Shown here: one piece after another, positions 9,766 through 21,786 of the stretch
Layout of the letters: each line of letters begins with the position of its first letter
Position numbering within the stretch: the first letter of the stretch is position 1
From: an uncultured Polaromonas sp.
GTDB lineage: Bacteria; Pseudomonadota; Gammaproteobacteria; Burkholderiales; Burkholderiaceae_C
Assembly (NCBI GenBank): GCA_937863225.1
Contig: CALMEI010000011.1
Location: 1 to 64,000 of the forward strand
DNA length: 64,000 nucleotides
Direction: 5' to 3'
Program-made: the position numbers and the translations under genes
Notes under the pieces: model-generated
The model's input: only the letters and a program-made list of their open reading frames with translations
Databases searched by the model: none
What the model was told of the DNA's origin: nothing

Positions 9766-10065
9766 CTATTCGATAACTTTGGGCACCAAAAACAAACCGT
9801 TTTCAACCGCGGGTGCGGTTTGCTGGTTGGCTTGGCGCTGGTTGGGTTCGCTGGCAATATCGTCACGCAGGCGCAAAGCCACTTCTTGAATGGCCTCAAT
9901 CGGGTGCGCCAACGGTTGTAAGCCCGTGGTGTCAACCGCGCGCATTTTTTCAACAATGTCGAAAAACGCATTGGTTTGGACCAAGATGCGAGCGCTCTCG
10001 TCCTCGCTCAGTTCGAGGCGGGCTAAATTGGCAATTCGGGCAATATCGTGAGGGCTTAAGGACAT
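9766..10065 (-). CDS. gatC: Asp-tRNA(Asn)/Glu-tRNA(Gln) amidotransferase subunit C
   Basis: Small subunit that wraps around GatA and stabilises the complex. 99 residues, the usual size, with [20 protein letters not shown] sequence at the N-terminus and the [12 protein letters not shown] segment near residue 62. It is the first gene of gatCAB and divergent from mreB. Presence of GatCAB implies that Gln-tRNA and/or Asn-tRNA can be made indirectly, as in most Burkholderiales. Confidence 0.93.
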   Translation of the reverse strand: MSLSPHDIARIANLARLELSEDESARILVQTNAFFDIVEKMRAVDTTGLQPLAHPIEAIQEVALRLRDDIASEPNQRQANQQTAPAVENGLFLVPKVIE

Positions 10066-11339
<1,274 letters not shown>

Positions 11340-11365
11340 CCAGTACAACATGCTGGTGTAACGCT

Positions 11366-12286
11366 ATGCCACTTGGCACACTCGACAGGACACCGCCTTC
11401 CTTTTTCAAACAAGGACCATCGTTGCTGTCGCAATTCGTGTTCTTCACGTGCTTGTCGCTTTTTTTAATGTTTGCAGACACGCGTTTTGAGATTGCAAAA
11501 ACACTGCGCGCCAGCATTGCCACCGTGCTGGCACCCGTCAACCGAGTTTTGTCCATGCCAGGCTCATTGGTAGGTCATGCAGCGGTTTATTTTGAAGCGC
11601 AATCAGCGCTCAAAGAATCAGAACAAGCATTGAAGCAAAAATTGTTAATTCAATCGCAGCGAGCCAGCCAAGTCGAGGTGCTCGGTTCGGAAAATGCCCA
11701 CTTGCGTAAGTTGCTCAAGCTGCAATCAAATTTGGCCACGCCAGCGCAAGCGGCACAAGTGATGTACACGCTGAATGATCCTTATGCACGCAAAGTGGTC
11801 ATCGATAAAGGCAGCGCTGCCAATATCGCTTTGGGTTCGCCAGTGATTGATGCCGATGGTGTGATTGGTCAAGTGGTGCGCGTGTACCCCTTGTACAGCG
11901 AAGTGGCATTGTTGATAGACAACGAACAAGCCACACCGGTATTGAACCTGCGCACGGGCATTCGCAGTGTGATGTATGGTCACCCAGGTGCCAACACCGA
12001 TAGCTTGGAGCTGCGCTTTGTTTCAGGTACTGCAGATGTTCAGGTGGGAGATGAGCTCACCACCAGTGGCATGGACGGTGTCTATCCCGCAGGTTTGGCC
12101 GTTGCCAAAATAGATAACGTTGAACGGCGAACCGATTCGGCTTTTGCCAAAATCAGCTGCCAAGCCAAAGCCAATTTAGGCAACGTCAAGCATGTCATGG
12201 TGTTGCAACCGATGACGGGCATTGTCCCCAACATCATGCACGACAAAGGCAATACAGCTGACGCTAAAAAGGGAGCTAAAAAATGA
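11366..12286 (+). CDS. mreC: Rod-shape-determining protein MreC
   Basis: Bitopic inner-membrane protein linking MreB to periplasmic wall enzymes. 306 residues. There is a single membrane segment near residues 27-42 (FFTCLSLFLMFAD), then a coiled-coil with heptad-like Leu/Ala spacing up to about residue 120, then the beta-rich MreC domain with DADGVIGQVVRV and GDELTTSGMDGVYPAGL. The tail is Lys-rich. The stop codon overlaps the mreD start (ATGA). Confidence 0.94.
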   Translation: MPLGTLDRTPPSFFKQGPSLLSQFVFFTCLSLFLMFADTRFEIAKTLRASIATVLAPVNRVLSMPGSLVGHAAVYFEAQSALKESEQALKQKLLIQSQRASQVEVLGSENAHLRKLLKLQSNLATPAQAAQVMYTLNDPYARKVVIDKGSAANIALGSPVIDADGVIGQVVRVYPLYSEVALLIDNEQATPVLNLRTGIRSVMYGHPGANTDSLELRFVSGTADVQVGDELTTSGMDGVYPAGLAVAKIDNVERRTDSAFAKISCQAKANLGNVKHVMVLQPMTGIVPNIMHDKGNTADAKKGAKK

Positions 12287-12804
12287 TCATGCCGCGTGGA
12301 CAAGAGCAGTTGCTGTTGCCTGTCAGTGGCTGGTTTCTGTGGGGCAGTTTGTTAACGGCCTTGTTATTGAACATGCTACCTGTTGGCCCTGTGACGTGGT
12401 TACCAGATTGGGTGGCGTTGTTTTTGGCGTTTTGGGCCATGCACCAGCCGCATAAAGTGGGCTTGGGCATCGCCTTGATTTTTGGCTTGCTGGTGGACGT
12501 GCAGCAAGCATCATTGCTGGGGCAACATGCGTTGGTGTACTGTTGTTTGGTTCTTGCAGTTTTACTGCTCAGACGCAGACTGGTTTGGTATTCACTGGCA
12601 TCGCAAGCCATGCAGTTGCTGCCATTGTTTGTGTTGGCGCATGCGTTGTTCATGCTGATGCAATTGCTAGGCGGTGCAGCCTTTCCTGGATACACATTGA
12701 TTTTTGCACCACTGTTGGAGGCGTTGGTTTGGCCTCTCATCAGCATCGTGCTCTTGGCACCCCAACGTCGCACACCAGATCGCGACGTCACGCGTCCGCT
12801 TTGA
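12283..12804 (+). CDS. mreD: Rod-shape-determining protein MreD
   Basis: Integral membrane partner of MreC. 173 residues, almost entirely hydrophobic, with about five predicted membrane helices and the family signature GLLVDVQQASLLGQHAL (Gly-Leu-x-x-Asp). It starts within the mreC stop. A second ATG two codons later is also possible. Position and topology make the call secure even though the family is poorly conserved. Confidence 0.9.
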   Translation: MIMPRGQEQLLLPVSGWFLWGSLLTALLLNMLPVGPVTWLPDWVALFLAFWAMHQPHKVGLGIALIFGLLVDVQQASLLGQHALVYCCLVLAVLLLRRRLVWYSLASQAMQLLPLFVLAHALFMLMQLLGGAAFPGYTLIFAPLLEALVWPLISIVLLAPQRRTPDRDVTRPL

Positions 12805-12822
12805 CCGATTCAAGCAGGTGGC

Positions 12823-14898
12823 ATGGCTGAATTAAGAAATCTACAAGCAGACTTGGCGCAATTTAGAAAGCGCGTGCTGGTTGCCGGGGCGGTGGTGCTG
12901 TGCGCGTTTTTGCTCTTGGGTTTGCGTTTGCTGTACTTGCAAATCTACCGACATGACGATTTGCTGGAACAAGCCGATAACAACCGCACCACGGCCGTTC
13001 CAACACCACCCAACCGCGGACAAATTCTGGACCGCAACGGCGTTGTGTTGGCGACCAACTACGCTGCCTACACGCTGGAAATCACGCCAAGTAAAACGGG
13101 TAATTTGGAAGCCGTGATTGATGATTTGGGAAAAATCATTGACATTTCCGCACGTGACCGCAAGCAGTTCAAAAAATTGCGAGAAGAATCCAAAGGGCTG
13201 GATTCATTGCCAATTCGTACACGATTAACGGATGCTGAAGTCGCCTTATTTTCTGCGCAACGCTTTCGTTTTCCAGGCGTCGAGGTAAAAGCCCGTTTGT
13301 ACCGCGACTACCCATTTGGTGAAATTGCCAGCCATGTCATTGGCTACATAGGGCGCATCAATCAAGCCGATAAAGAGCGACTGGAAGAGTCTGAGGAAGA
13401 GGGCAACTACCGTGGCACTGACTACATTGGTAAGTTGGGCGTGGAGCAAAGTTTTGAAAAGCAACTGCATGGCATCACTGGCGTTGAAGATGTGGAAACT
13501 TCGGCTGGCGGCCATGCGGTGCGTAAATTGGCCAGCAGTCCAGCCACAGCGGGTAACAGCATCATGTTGTCCATCGACATCAAACTGCAGCAAATGATTG
13601 AAGAAATGTTTGGCAACCGACGCGGTGCGGTGGTGGCTTTGGATCCGAAAACGGGCGAGGTTTTGGCCTTTGTCAGCAAGCCTACCTTTGATCCCAACTT
13701 GTTTGTGGATGGCATAGATTTTGATAGCTGGAAAGAGCTCAGCGAATCGATCGACAAGCCCTTGTTAAACCGGGCTTTGCGTGGCACTTATCCGCCAGGC
13801 TCCACTTACAAACCGTTCATGGCCATGGCCGCTTTGCAAAATGGCAAACGCTCGCCCAGCACGGTGATCAACGACGCCGGATCTTGGACTTTTGGTGGAC
13901 ACACGTTTCGCAGCCATGGCGATGGCGGTTTGGGCGGCGTCGACATGTACCGCAGCATTGTCAAATCGAGCAATGTGTATTACTACACGTTGGCCAATGA
14001 GATGGGTGTGGACATGATGCATGACTTCATGAAGCCCTTGGGCTTTGGACAACTCACTGGCATCGACATCAATGGCGAAGTACGTGGTGTGTTACCCAGC
14101 CAAGAATGGAAGCGTAACACCTATAAAAAACCAGAGCAAAAAAAATGGTACGCGGGTGAAACGATTTCGCTTGGCATTGGGCAGGGCTATAACAATTTCA
14201 CCATGCTGCAATTGGCACAGGCCACCGCTACGCTGGCCAATGGGGGTTACAAATACAAGCCCAAACTGATTGTCGCAGTGCAAGATGCGGTGACCCGAAC
14301 CAAACAAGCCGTCGCTGGCAGTCCACCCGAAAATTTAGGCTTCTTGCCTGAAAATGTCGAGATTGTGAAGCGTGCGATGGTGGGTGTCACGCAAGAAGGC
14401 ACATCGGTGCGTTCGTTTGCGGGTGCTCAATATTTGAGTGGCGGGAAAACAGGCACAGCGCAAGCCGTGACCATTGGTAAAAATGAAAAATACAACGCCA
14501 GCCGCCTTGAAGAGCACCAACGCGATCACGCTTTGTACATTGCATTTGCGCCGGCCGAAGATCCCAAGATTGCGTTGGCAGTTGTGGTTGAAAACGCAGG
14601 GTTTGGGTCTGACAGTGCCGCGCCCATCACGCGCCGCATTTTTGATTACGTGCTGCTGAACCAATACCCCAGCTTGGAAGACATGGCAGCATTGAAGCAA
14701 GGCAAAGCCGGCGCGCCCATTGGCAAGCCCAGGATGGCTTCTGAAGTGCCACTGCACTTGAACTCAAAAGCAACTACAGTTGTCTCTGCATCTGCATCAG
14801 AAACAACAGCAACAGCAACAGCAACCGCAACCGCTGCACCCGTTGCTTCGGCAATCCAAACGCCAGCAGCACCGGCAGCCGCACAAGCCATAAAATAA
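12823..14898 (+). CDS. mrdA: Penicillin-binding protein 2 (elongation transpeptidase)
   Basis: Class B PBP that cross-links lateral wall peptidoglycan together with RodA and MreBCD. 691 residues. There is one N-terminal membrane segment (LLLGLRLLYLQIY). The transpeptidase motifs are GSTYKPF with catalytic Ser327, SSNVYYY (SxN) and GGKTGTAQ (KTGT at about 542-545). After the domain comes a low-complexity tail rich in Thr/Ala, coded by an imperfect CAACAG repeat at about 14803-14835. The usual partner rodA does not follow; a repeat and a convergent gene lie there instead, so rodA must be elsewhere or absent. Confidence 0.95.
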   Translation: MAELRNLQADLAQFRKRVLVAGAVVLCAFLLLGLRLLYLQIYRHDDLLEQADNNRTTAVPTPPNRGQILDRNGVVLATNYAAYTLEITPSKTGNLEAVIDDLGKIIDISARDRKQFKKLREESKGLDSLPIRTRLTDAEVALFSAQRFRFPGVEVKARLYRDYPFGEIASHVIGYIGRINQADKERLEESEEEGNYRGTDYIGKLGVEQSFEKQLHGITGVEDVETSAGGHAVRKLASSPATAGNSIMLSIDIKLQQMIEEMFGNRRGAVVALDPKTGEVLAFVSKPTFDPNLFVDGIDFDSWKELSESIDKPLLNRALRGTYPPGSTYKPFMAMAALQNGKRSPSTVINDAGSWTFGGHTFRSHGDGGLGGVDMYRSIVKSSNVYYYTLANEMGVDMMHDFMKPLGFGQLTGIDINGEVRGVLPSQEWKRNTYKKPEQKKWYAGETISLGIGQGYNNFTMLQLAQATATLANGGYKYKPKLIVAVQDAVTRTKQAVAGSPPENLGFLPENVEIVKRAMVGVTQEGTSVRSFAGAQYLSGGKTGTAQAVTIGKNEKYNASRLEEHQRDHALYIAFAPAEDPKIALAVVVENAGFGSDSAAPITRRIFDYVLLNQYPSLEDMAALKQGKAGAPIGKPRMASEVPLHLNSKATTVVSASASETTATATATATAAPVASAIQTPAAPAAAQAIK

Positions 14899-14900
14899 TG

Positions 14901-14960
14901 GTGTTTTAGGTCTGTATGCGGCGTATTTATTGCCTATAGTGCTATTAAATGTATAGCATT
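14901..14960 (+). repeat. Dispersed repeat copy 2
   Basis: Copy in the gap between convergent mrdA and the TSUP gene. It shows the full consensus: GCGGCGTATTTATTGCCTA followed by the GTGCTATT...TAGCATT tail, whose TGCTAT/ATAGCA halves can form a 6-bp stem. It could act as a bidirectional transcript end. Confidence 0.85.
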
Positions 14961-14973
14961 AAACCATACAGCT

Positions 14974-15732
14974 TTATTTGAAAAATGCATCGTAACTGGT
15001 TTTGCAAATCAGGGCACTGACGACCAGCAAAAACATCACACGCACAAAGCCAGTGCCATGCTTCAATGCCAAGCGTGTGCCCAGCAAACTGCCAACGATA
15101 TTGGCCAGCGCCATTGGCAGTGCCAAGTGCCACCAAACATGACCTTTTAAACTGAACAAAATCAAAGCGGCCAAGTTTGTTGCGACGTTGATCAATTTGG
15201 CGTTTGCAGATGCATTCAAAAAGTCATAGCCTAGAAAACGCACAAATACAAATACCAAAAAACTCCCTGTGCCCGGACCAAAAAAGCCATCGTAAAAACC
15301 CAGCACCAAGCCAATGGTGCATATCGCCCACACTTCATGGGAGGCTTGCAAACGCGGGGCATGGTGATGCCCCAGTTCTTTTTTGGCGAAGGTGTACAAC
15401 AAAATAGCAAACAACAAAAAAGGCAAACTTTTGCGCAAAAAATCGGGAGCGATGATGGTCACCAACCAGGCACCTAAAAATGACCCAATGAAAGCCATCA
15501 GCAAAGCAGGCAGCAAAGCAGCAAATCGCAATTTGACTCGGCGGCTGTATTGAGCGCTTGCAAAAATTGAACCCCAAATGGAAGCGCTTTTATTCGAACC
15601 CAGCAAAGTGGCTGGCGCGGTGCTGGGATAAACGGCGAACAAGGCAGGTACCAAAATCAGACCACCACCACCGACAATGGCGTCTACAAAACCCGCAAAC
15701 AAAGAAGCCAGTGTGACGAGAACAACATCCAT
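14974..15732 (-). CDS. TSUP family (TauE/SafE) membrane transporter
   Basis: About 252 residues with seven or eight hydrophobic segments. The N-terminal GFVDAIVGGGGLILVPAL is the TSUP signature, and a second conserved region, GFYDGFFGPGTGSFLVF, begins the other half, showing the two-repeat layout. The family exports or imports sulfur compounds such as sulfite or sulfoacetate; the substrate here is unknown. The ATG at 15732 is preferred over the TTG one codon earlier. It is last in a minus-strand run with marC, an SDR gene, corA and hemB. Confidence 0.88.
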   Translation of the reverse strand: MDVVLVTLASLFAGFVDAIVGGGGLILVPALFAVYPSTAPATLLGSNKSASIWGSIFASAQYSRRVKLRFAALLPALLMAFIGSFLGAWLVTIIAPDFLRKSLPFLLFAILLYTFAKKELGHHHAPRLQASHEVWAICTIGLVLGFYDGFFGPGTGSFLVFVFVRFLGYDFLNASANAKLINVATNLAALILFSLKGHVWWHLALPMALANIVGSLLGTRLALKHGTGFVRVMFLLVVSALICKTSYDAFFK

Positions 15733-15735
15733 CAA

Positions 15736-16380
15736 TTAAACGGCTTTGGCCAGAACCGGGAACAATTTGTACAAACCCTCAGCAATCAACTCGACCGATA
15801 AGGCTGTCAAAATCAAGCCCATCAATCGGGTCATGATGTTGATGCCCGTTTTGCCCAAGCGTTTGGCAATGGGTTCGGCCAAAGCGAAGCACAACAAGGT
15901 TGCCAAACCAATCACCACGCCATAGCCAACCAGTGTCAATTGTGGCAACCAACCTTGCGCTTTGTCAGCATAAATCACCACCGTGGACATGGTGGCCGGG
16001 CCGGTGAGCAAAGGAATCGTCAACGGCACAACAGCGATGCTGGCACCAATTGACGACTTGGCTTCGGCCTCGCGCAATTCGTCCGGGTTTGACCGTGCAT
16101 CGGCAGGTTGTGCGTTCAACATCGAGAGCGCCGATGTCATCAACAACAAACCACCCCCCACTTGGAAACTGGCCAATGAAATGCCAAAAAAACTCAAGAT
16201 TTCCAAACCCAACAAAGCACTCACCGCAATCACCATGAAAGCGCTGAACGATGAAATGATCACCGTGTGGCGGCGCTGCTCGCGTGAAAAGTTTTGCGTG
16301 TAGTGGATAAAAAATGGCACCGCTGCCAGCGGGTTCACAATGGCCAGCAAAGTTACCAGCGGTTTCAAATCAACTGCCAT
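15736..16380 (-). CDS. MarC family integral membrane protein
   Basis: 214 residues with six hydrophobic segments. MarC-like features are LLAIVNPLAAVPFFI at the N-terminus, VVPLTIPLLTGPATMS in the middle, and GINIMTRLMGLILTALSVE near the end. Function is unsettled in this family; despite the name it is not shown to give drug resistance. The start shares one base with the stop of the SDR gene (TGATG), and the stop is three bases from the next start, so the genes form an operon. Confidence 0.88.
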   Translation of the reverse strand: MAVDLKPLVTLLAIVNPLAAVPFFIHYTQNFSREQRRHTVIISSFSAFMVIAVSALLGLEILSFFGISLASFQVGGGLLLMTSALSMLNAQPADARSNPDELREAEAKSSIGASIAVVPLTIPLLTGPATMSTVVIYADKAQGWLPQLTLVGYGVVIGLATLLCFALAEPIAKRLGKTGINIMTRLMGLILTALSVELIAEGLYKLFPVLAKAV

Positions 16381-17132
16381 CAGCGGCCTCCTGTCACGTC
16401 AAGCATAGAGCCAGTGGTGTAACTGGCAGCGTCAGAGAGCAACCACACCACGGCTTGTGCCACTTCTGTTGCTGTACCAGCGCGGTGCATGGGCACCAAG
16501 GGACCAACGTTGGCTGCGCGGTCTGGCAAGCCGCCAGATGCATGGATGTCGGTGTCAATGATACCGGGTCGAACGGCGTTGACGCGTATGCCTTCCTGTG
16601 CCACCTCTTTGGCCAAACCCATGGTGAAGGTTTCAATCGCGGCTTTGCTGGCAGCGTAGTCAACATACTGACCGGGTGAGCCTATCCGTGTTGCTGCGCT
16701 GGAGAGGTTGACGATACTGCCGCCAGCGCCGCCGTGTTTGGTGCTCATGCGCTTGACAGCTTCGCGTGCACAAACAAAACTGCTTGTGATATTGGTAGAC
16801 CACATGCGCTCTAAGCGTGCCACCGTCATCCCTTCAACCCTTGCTGGCATGTCCACCACGCCAGCATTGTTGACCAAACCGCTGAGGCGGCCTAATTTGG
16901 TATCAAGCTCTGCGAACATGCGCATCACCTCAGCCTCGATGCTCACGTCGGCCTGCACGGCCATGGCATTTCCACCCATCGCTTGGATCTGTTGTACCAC
17001 TTGGTCGGCAGCATCAGAATGGGTCACATAGTTCACTGCGACAGTCCAGCCTTGTGCAGCCGCCAAAACCGCGGTTGCTGCGCCAATGCCACGGCTACCA
17101 CCGGTGACCAATACCACTTTTTGCTCAGCCAT
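16380..17132 (-). CDS. SDR family oxidoreductase (FabG-like)
   Basis: 250 residues from the ATG at 17132, with AAGGAT upstream. Classical SDR: cofactor loop TGGSRGIGAAT, NNAGVV, catalytic Ser in NLSSAATRIG and YAASK. The C-terminal DVTGGR is usual for this group. Arg after TGGS and a basic environment suggest NADP(H). The substrate cannot be deduced. It lies between corA and marC in a minus-strand operon. Confidence 0.88.
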   Translation of the reverse strand: MAEQKVVLVTGGSRGIGAATAVLAAAQGWTVAVNYVTHSDAADQVVQQIQAMGGNAMAVQADVSIEAEVMRMFAELDTKLGRLSGLVNNAGVVDMPARVEGMTVARLERMWSTNITSSFVCAREAVKRMSTKHGGAGGSIVNLSSAATRIGSPGQYVDYAASKAAIETFTMGLAKEVAQEGIRVNAVRPGIIDTDIHASGGLPDRAANVGPLVPMHRAGTATEVAQAVVWLLSDAASYTTGSMLDVTGGR

Positions 17133-17199
17133 CAGTCGGATCCTTTTTGTCACGTTCGTTCTAGTTGTCGTTTGCAATATGTTTTCAATGCTTCGGTTT

Positions 17200-18345
17200 T
17201 CAGCGCCCAGTTCGTGCCAAATAGCGCTTGCGCCAAAACACCACCACCAAGATGACAGCAATGAACAGCATCAAACCCATGGTCCACCACAAAGCGTATT
17301 GGTTGTGGATGATGGGAAAGGTTTCAAAGTTCATTCCAAAAAACCCCGTGATCAAATTCAGCGGCAAGAAGATTGCGGTCAATGCCGTCAAGGTGCGCAT
17401 GATCTCATTGGTGCGATTGCTTTGCGCACCGAAATGAATTTGTATTGCAGATTCGGCAGAGTTTTCCAAACGCCGAACGTGGTGCACGACTCGTTCGATG
17501 TGTTCGATCACATCACGTGCGCGGGCCAGCAAAGCATCGTGCTCGGCTTGACTCACGCCCAAAGCTTGCTCGCGCAATGTATCCTGCCATTCTTGCATGG
17601 CATCGTGCTGTTCTTCACACAAATCCTCCAAGGTGTGCAATTCGTTGCGCGCCGCCATCAAGGCGCCCCAGTGGGTGAAATGTGAGCGCGGATTGAGCAG
17701 CTCTGCTTGCCAATGGTCGAGTTGTGTGCTGAGGTCTTTGCGCAAATCCAGATAGCTGTCCACCATCATGTTGATCATGCGCAGCATCAGGTCTGCGGAG
17801 CTGGTCGGCAAACGGCTGCGTGCAACAGCCGTTCGGGCACTGGCTTGTTCACTGTGCAAAGCATCTTTCAAGTAGCGTTCAACAAACGTCTTGGCGGTGT
17901 GGCAGCCCGCAGGGTGAATGCTGATGAGCAGTTTGTCAAACTGTACAAACCCGACAGCGCGGGTATCGATGCGATTAAATACAGGTGGCCCAACTTTGCG
18001 AGACGGTTTAGCAGGTGTTGGAGCTTGTGCGCTACGGCTATGGTTTGCATTCACCAATTTCGCATCGGTAATTTCGGTGGCTGAAATCAAGCGCCTAAAA
18101 ATCACCAAGTCATAAACCGATGTGTAGTCGTAAGCCGATGGGTGGGTGTGTGATGCCAAATCCTGACAATGCAAATCCAACACGGCGGAACCGCCGACCT
18201 GTTGTGCCAGTGTTTGCAGTTTGGGTAAATCAGTCTCAAAGGTTTCACGTTCGGTATAGACCCAGACAAAACCATCCGTAGGCGCACTGCTTGGCAACAC
18301 GTCTGCAAATTGCAAACTGCCTTGGGTGAAGATGATGATTTGCAT
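17200..18345 (-). CDS. corA: CorA-like divalent cation transporter
   Basis: About 381 residues. A large soluble N-terminal domain is followed by a long helical region (residues about 200-310) and two C-terminal membrane helices, with the signature FLPLNLITGFFGMNFE giving the Gly-Met-Asn selectivity motif. The positively charged tail FWRKRYLARTGR is cytoplasmic. The family carries Mg2+, Co2+ or Zn2+; the sequence does not decide which. I chose the ATG at 18345, just after the hemB stop. A longer frame would overlap hemB and looks spurious. Confidence 0.87.
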   Translation of the reverse strand: MQIIIFTQGSLQFADVLPSSAPTDGFVWVYTERETFETDLPKLQTLAQQVGGSAVLDLHCQDLASHTHPSAYDYTSVYDLVIFRRLISATEITDAKLVNANHSRSAQAPTPAKPSRKVGPPVFNRIDTRAVGFVQFDKLLISIHPAGCHTAKTFVERYLKDALHSEQASARTAVARSRLPTSSADLMLRMINMMVDSYLDLRKDLSTQLDHWQAELLNPRSHFTHWGALMAARNELHTLEDLCEEQHDAMQEWQDTLREQALGVSQAEHDALLARARDVIEHIERVVHHVRRLENSAESAIQIHFGAQSNRTNEIMRTLTALTAIFLPLNLITGFFGMNFETFPIIHNQYALWWTMGLMLFIAVILVVVFWRKRYLARTGR

Positions 18346-18365
18346 GTGGTGCAGGGCAAGCTGAT

Positions 18366-19394
<1,029 letters not shown>

Positions 19395-19522
19395 TTAGTG
19401 AATGTTGGGTTGAGAAAAGGGGCTTTGGAATCAATTTAATCCCTGTTGGAAAAAGCCGACACCACAGCGGAAGGGCCAATGATACCTTCTTCCTCTCTCA
19501 ATTCACAACAACTAGACAAGCC

Positions 19523-20821
19523 ATGATCACACTTGACCATTGCCGCGCACTGGACCAACAAGACCCGCTGCGGACCCTCAAAGACACATTCAGTTTGCCC
19601 GCCGGCGTGATTTATTTGGATGGCAATTCGTTGGGCGTATTGCCCAAAGCCACATCGGCCAGAGTCACACAAGTTGTCGAGCACGAATGGGGCAAGGGTT
19701 TGATACGCAGCTGGAATTCGGCAGGCTGGTTTGAGTTGCCACAAAAAGTGGGCAACAAAATCGCCACGCTGATTGGCGCAAACGCGGGCGAAGTGGTCGC
19801 CACCGATACCACATCCATCAACCTTTACAAAGTATTGAGTGCCGCCCTGCACATCTGCGCAGCCGATTCACCGCAGCGCAAAATCATTGTGAGCGAACGC
19901 AGCAACTTCCCGACCGATTTGTACATCGCACAAGCGCTGTGCCAACAGCATGGCTTTACCTTGCAATTGCTTGAAGAAAATGAAATCACCGCAGCGTTGA
20001 CCCAAGATGTGGCAGTGCTGATGCTGACACACGTCAACTACCGTACCGGCGCGATGCATGACATGACAGCGCTTACAGAAGCGGCGCAGGCACAAGGCAT
20101 TTTGACGGTGTGGGATTTGGCCCACAGCGCTGGTGCCGTGCCCGTGGACTTGCAGGGCGCAAAGGCTGATTTTGCAGTTGGCTGTGGCTATAAATACCTC
20201 AATGGCGGCCCGGGCGCACCCGCATTTGTGTGGGTCAACCCGCAGCATGCCGATCGGTTTTGGCAACCTTTGGCAGGTTGGTGGGGGCATGCCGCACCAT
20301 TTGAATTCACGCCCGATTACCGACCCGCTGCGGGCATCAACCGTTACTTATGCGGCACACAACCCATCATCAACATGGCAGCTTTGGACTGTGGGCTGGA
20401 CGTGTTTGCGGTGGCAGAGCCATTGGGTGGCATGCAAGCTCTTCGGGCTAAATCGTTGGCGTTAACCGATTTGTTCATACAGCTGGGCAACGAACGTTGC
20501 GCAGGCTATGGGTTAGGCATGGCAACGCCACTGAACCATCAGCAACGTGGCTCGCAAGTGTCTTTAACACGCGAATTTGGTGCTGGCCTGGCGGGCAGTT
20601 CAGGCGCCTACGCAATTGTGCAAGCTCTGATAGCACGCGGTGTGATTGGCGACTATCGCGCGGGTGATGGCAAAACGCACAAAGACATCATGCGCTTTGG
20701 CTTCACGCCTTTGTACATCGGCTATGAAGAGGTGTGGCATGCGGTCGAGCATTTGCGCCAAGTCTTGCTGACTGAGGAATGGAAACTGCCGCAGCACAAC
20801 CAAAAACACGCAGTGACCTAA
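19523..20821 (+). CDS. kynU: Kynureninase
   Basis: PLP enzyme splitting kynurenine to anthranilate and alanine. 432 residues from the ATG at 19523; an upstream in-frame extension overlaps the hemB start and lacks family sequence. Seen: YLDGNSLGVLPKA, EWGKGLIRSWN, the Asp of VWDLAHSAGAVP and the Schiff-base lysine in GCGYKYLNGGPGAPAF. The C-terminal RFGFTPLYIGYEEV is typical. kynA follows 33 bases later. No kynurenine formamidase (kynB) gene is next to them. Confidence 0.95.
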   Translation: MITLDHCRALDQQDPLRTLKDTFSLPAGVIYLDGNSLGVLPKATSARVTQVVEHEWGKGLIRSWNSAGWFELPQKVGNKIATLIGANAGEVVATDTTSINLYKVLSAALHICAADSPQRKIIVSERSNFPTDLYIAQALCQQHGFTLQLLEENEITAALTQDVAVLMLTHVNYRTGAMHDMTALTEAAQAQGILTVWDLAHSAGAVPVDLQGAKADFAVGCGYKYLNGGPGAPAFVWVNPQHADRFWQPLAGWWGHAAPFEFTPDYRPAAGINRYLCGTQPIINMAALDCGLDVFAVAEPLGGMQALRAKSLALTDLFIQLGNERCAGYGLGMATPLNHQQRGSQVSLTREFGAGLAGSSGAYAIVQALIARGVIGDYRAGDGKTHKDIMRFGFTPLYIGYEEVWHAVEHLRQVLLTEEWKLPQHNQKHAVT

Positions 20822-20854
20822 CTGGAAAAAATCACAACATCAAGGAGAACCAGC

Positions 20855-21709
20855 ATGAACTGCCCCATTCATCCTGCCAAGGTCATAGACCCCGCCAAAG
20901 ACGGTGCCAAAATGGACTTCAGCACCAGCATGAGCTATGGTGACTATCTGCACATTGACACCATCTTGTCAGCGCAACAGCCACTGTCTGGCAACCACAA
21001 CGAGATGCTGTTCATCGTGCAGCACCAAACCAGCGAACTGTGGATGAAGTTGATGCTGCATGAGATGGGCGCAGCGATGCACAACGTGGCGAATGATCAA
21101 TTACCCAGCGCCTTCAAAATGCTGGCACGCGTCAGCAAAATCATGGAACAACTGGTGCACGCATGGGACGTGCTGGCTACCATGACCCCACCCGAATACA
21201 GTGCCATTCGCCCCTCTTTGGGACAGTCCAGCGGCTTTCAAAGTTTTCAATACCGTTGCATTGAATTCAATTTAGGAAACAAAAATCCAGCCATGTTGCA
21301 GCCGCATGCGCATCACCCCGAGCGTTTGGCGCTGGTACAAGCCGCGTACCAGTCGCCTAGTTTGTACGACGAAACGTTGCGGCTCATGGCGCGGCGTGGT
21401 TTGCCCATTCCCAAGAGCCATACCCAACGCGATTGGACGCAAGCCTATGTTGAAAATGCGGAGATTGAACAAGCTTGGCTGAACATCTACCGCAACCCCG
21501 AAACGTATTGGGACTTGTATCAACTGGGCGAAGAGTTAACCGATTTAGAAGACGCCTTTCGCCTCTGGCGCTTCCGCCACGTCACCACCGTCGAGCGCAT
21601 CATCGGCATCAAACGCGGCTCAGGCGGCACCAGCGGTGTCGGCTATTTGCGCAAAATGCTGGACGTGGTGTTGTTCCCAGAGATTTGGTCACTGCGCACC
21701 AAGTTGTAA
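20855..21709 (+). CDS. kynA: Tryptophan 2,3-dioxygenase
   Basis: Haem enzyme opening the indole ring of tryptophan to N-formylkynurenine. 284 residues. Family sequences are [18 protein letters not shown] near residue 49, [14 protein letters not shown], the haem-ligand region [14 protein letters not shown] and [18 protein letters not shown] precedes the ATG. It is in an operon with kynU; the product feeds kynureninase once the formyl group is removed. Confidence 0.96.
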   Translation: MNCPIHPAKVIDPAKDGAKMDFSTSMSYGDYLHIDTILSAQQPLSGNHNEMLFIVQHQTSELWMKLMLHEMGAAMHNVANDQLPSAFKMLARVSKIMEQLVHAWDVLATMTPPEYSAIRPSLGQSSGFQSFQYRCIEFNLGNKNPAMLQPHAHHPERLALVQAAYQSPSLYDETLRLMARRGLPIPKSHTQRDWTQAYVENAEIEQAWLNIYRNPETYWDLYQLGEELTDLEDAFRLWRFRHVTTVERIIGIKRGSGGTSGVGYLRKMLDVVLFPEIWSLRTKL

Positions 21710-21723
21710 CGCAGCAATGCACA

Positions 21724-21782
21724 TATGCTATACATTTAATAGCACTATAGGCAGTAAATACGCCGGCTAGAGGCCAAAAACA
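21724..21782 (-). repeat. Dispersed repeat copy 3
   Basis: Reverse-oriented copy between convergent kynA and panD. Read on the minus strand it gives GGCCTCTAGCCGGCGTATTT and then the GTGCTATTAAATGTATAGCA tail. This is one of the best-preserved copies. Confidence 0.87.
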
Positions 21783-21786
21783 CCAA

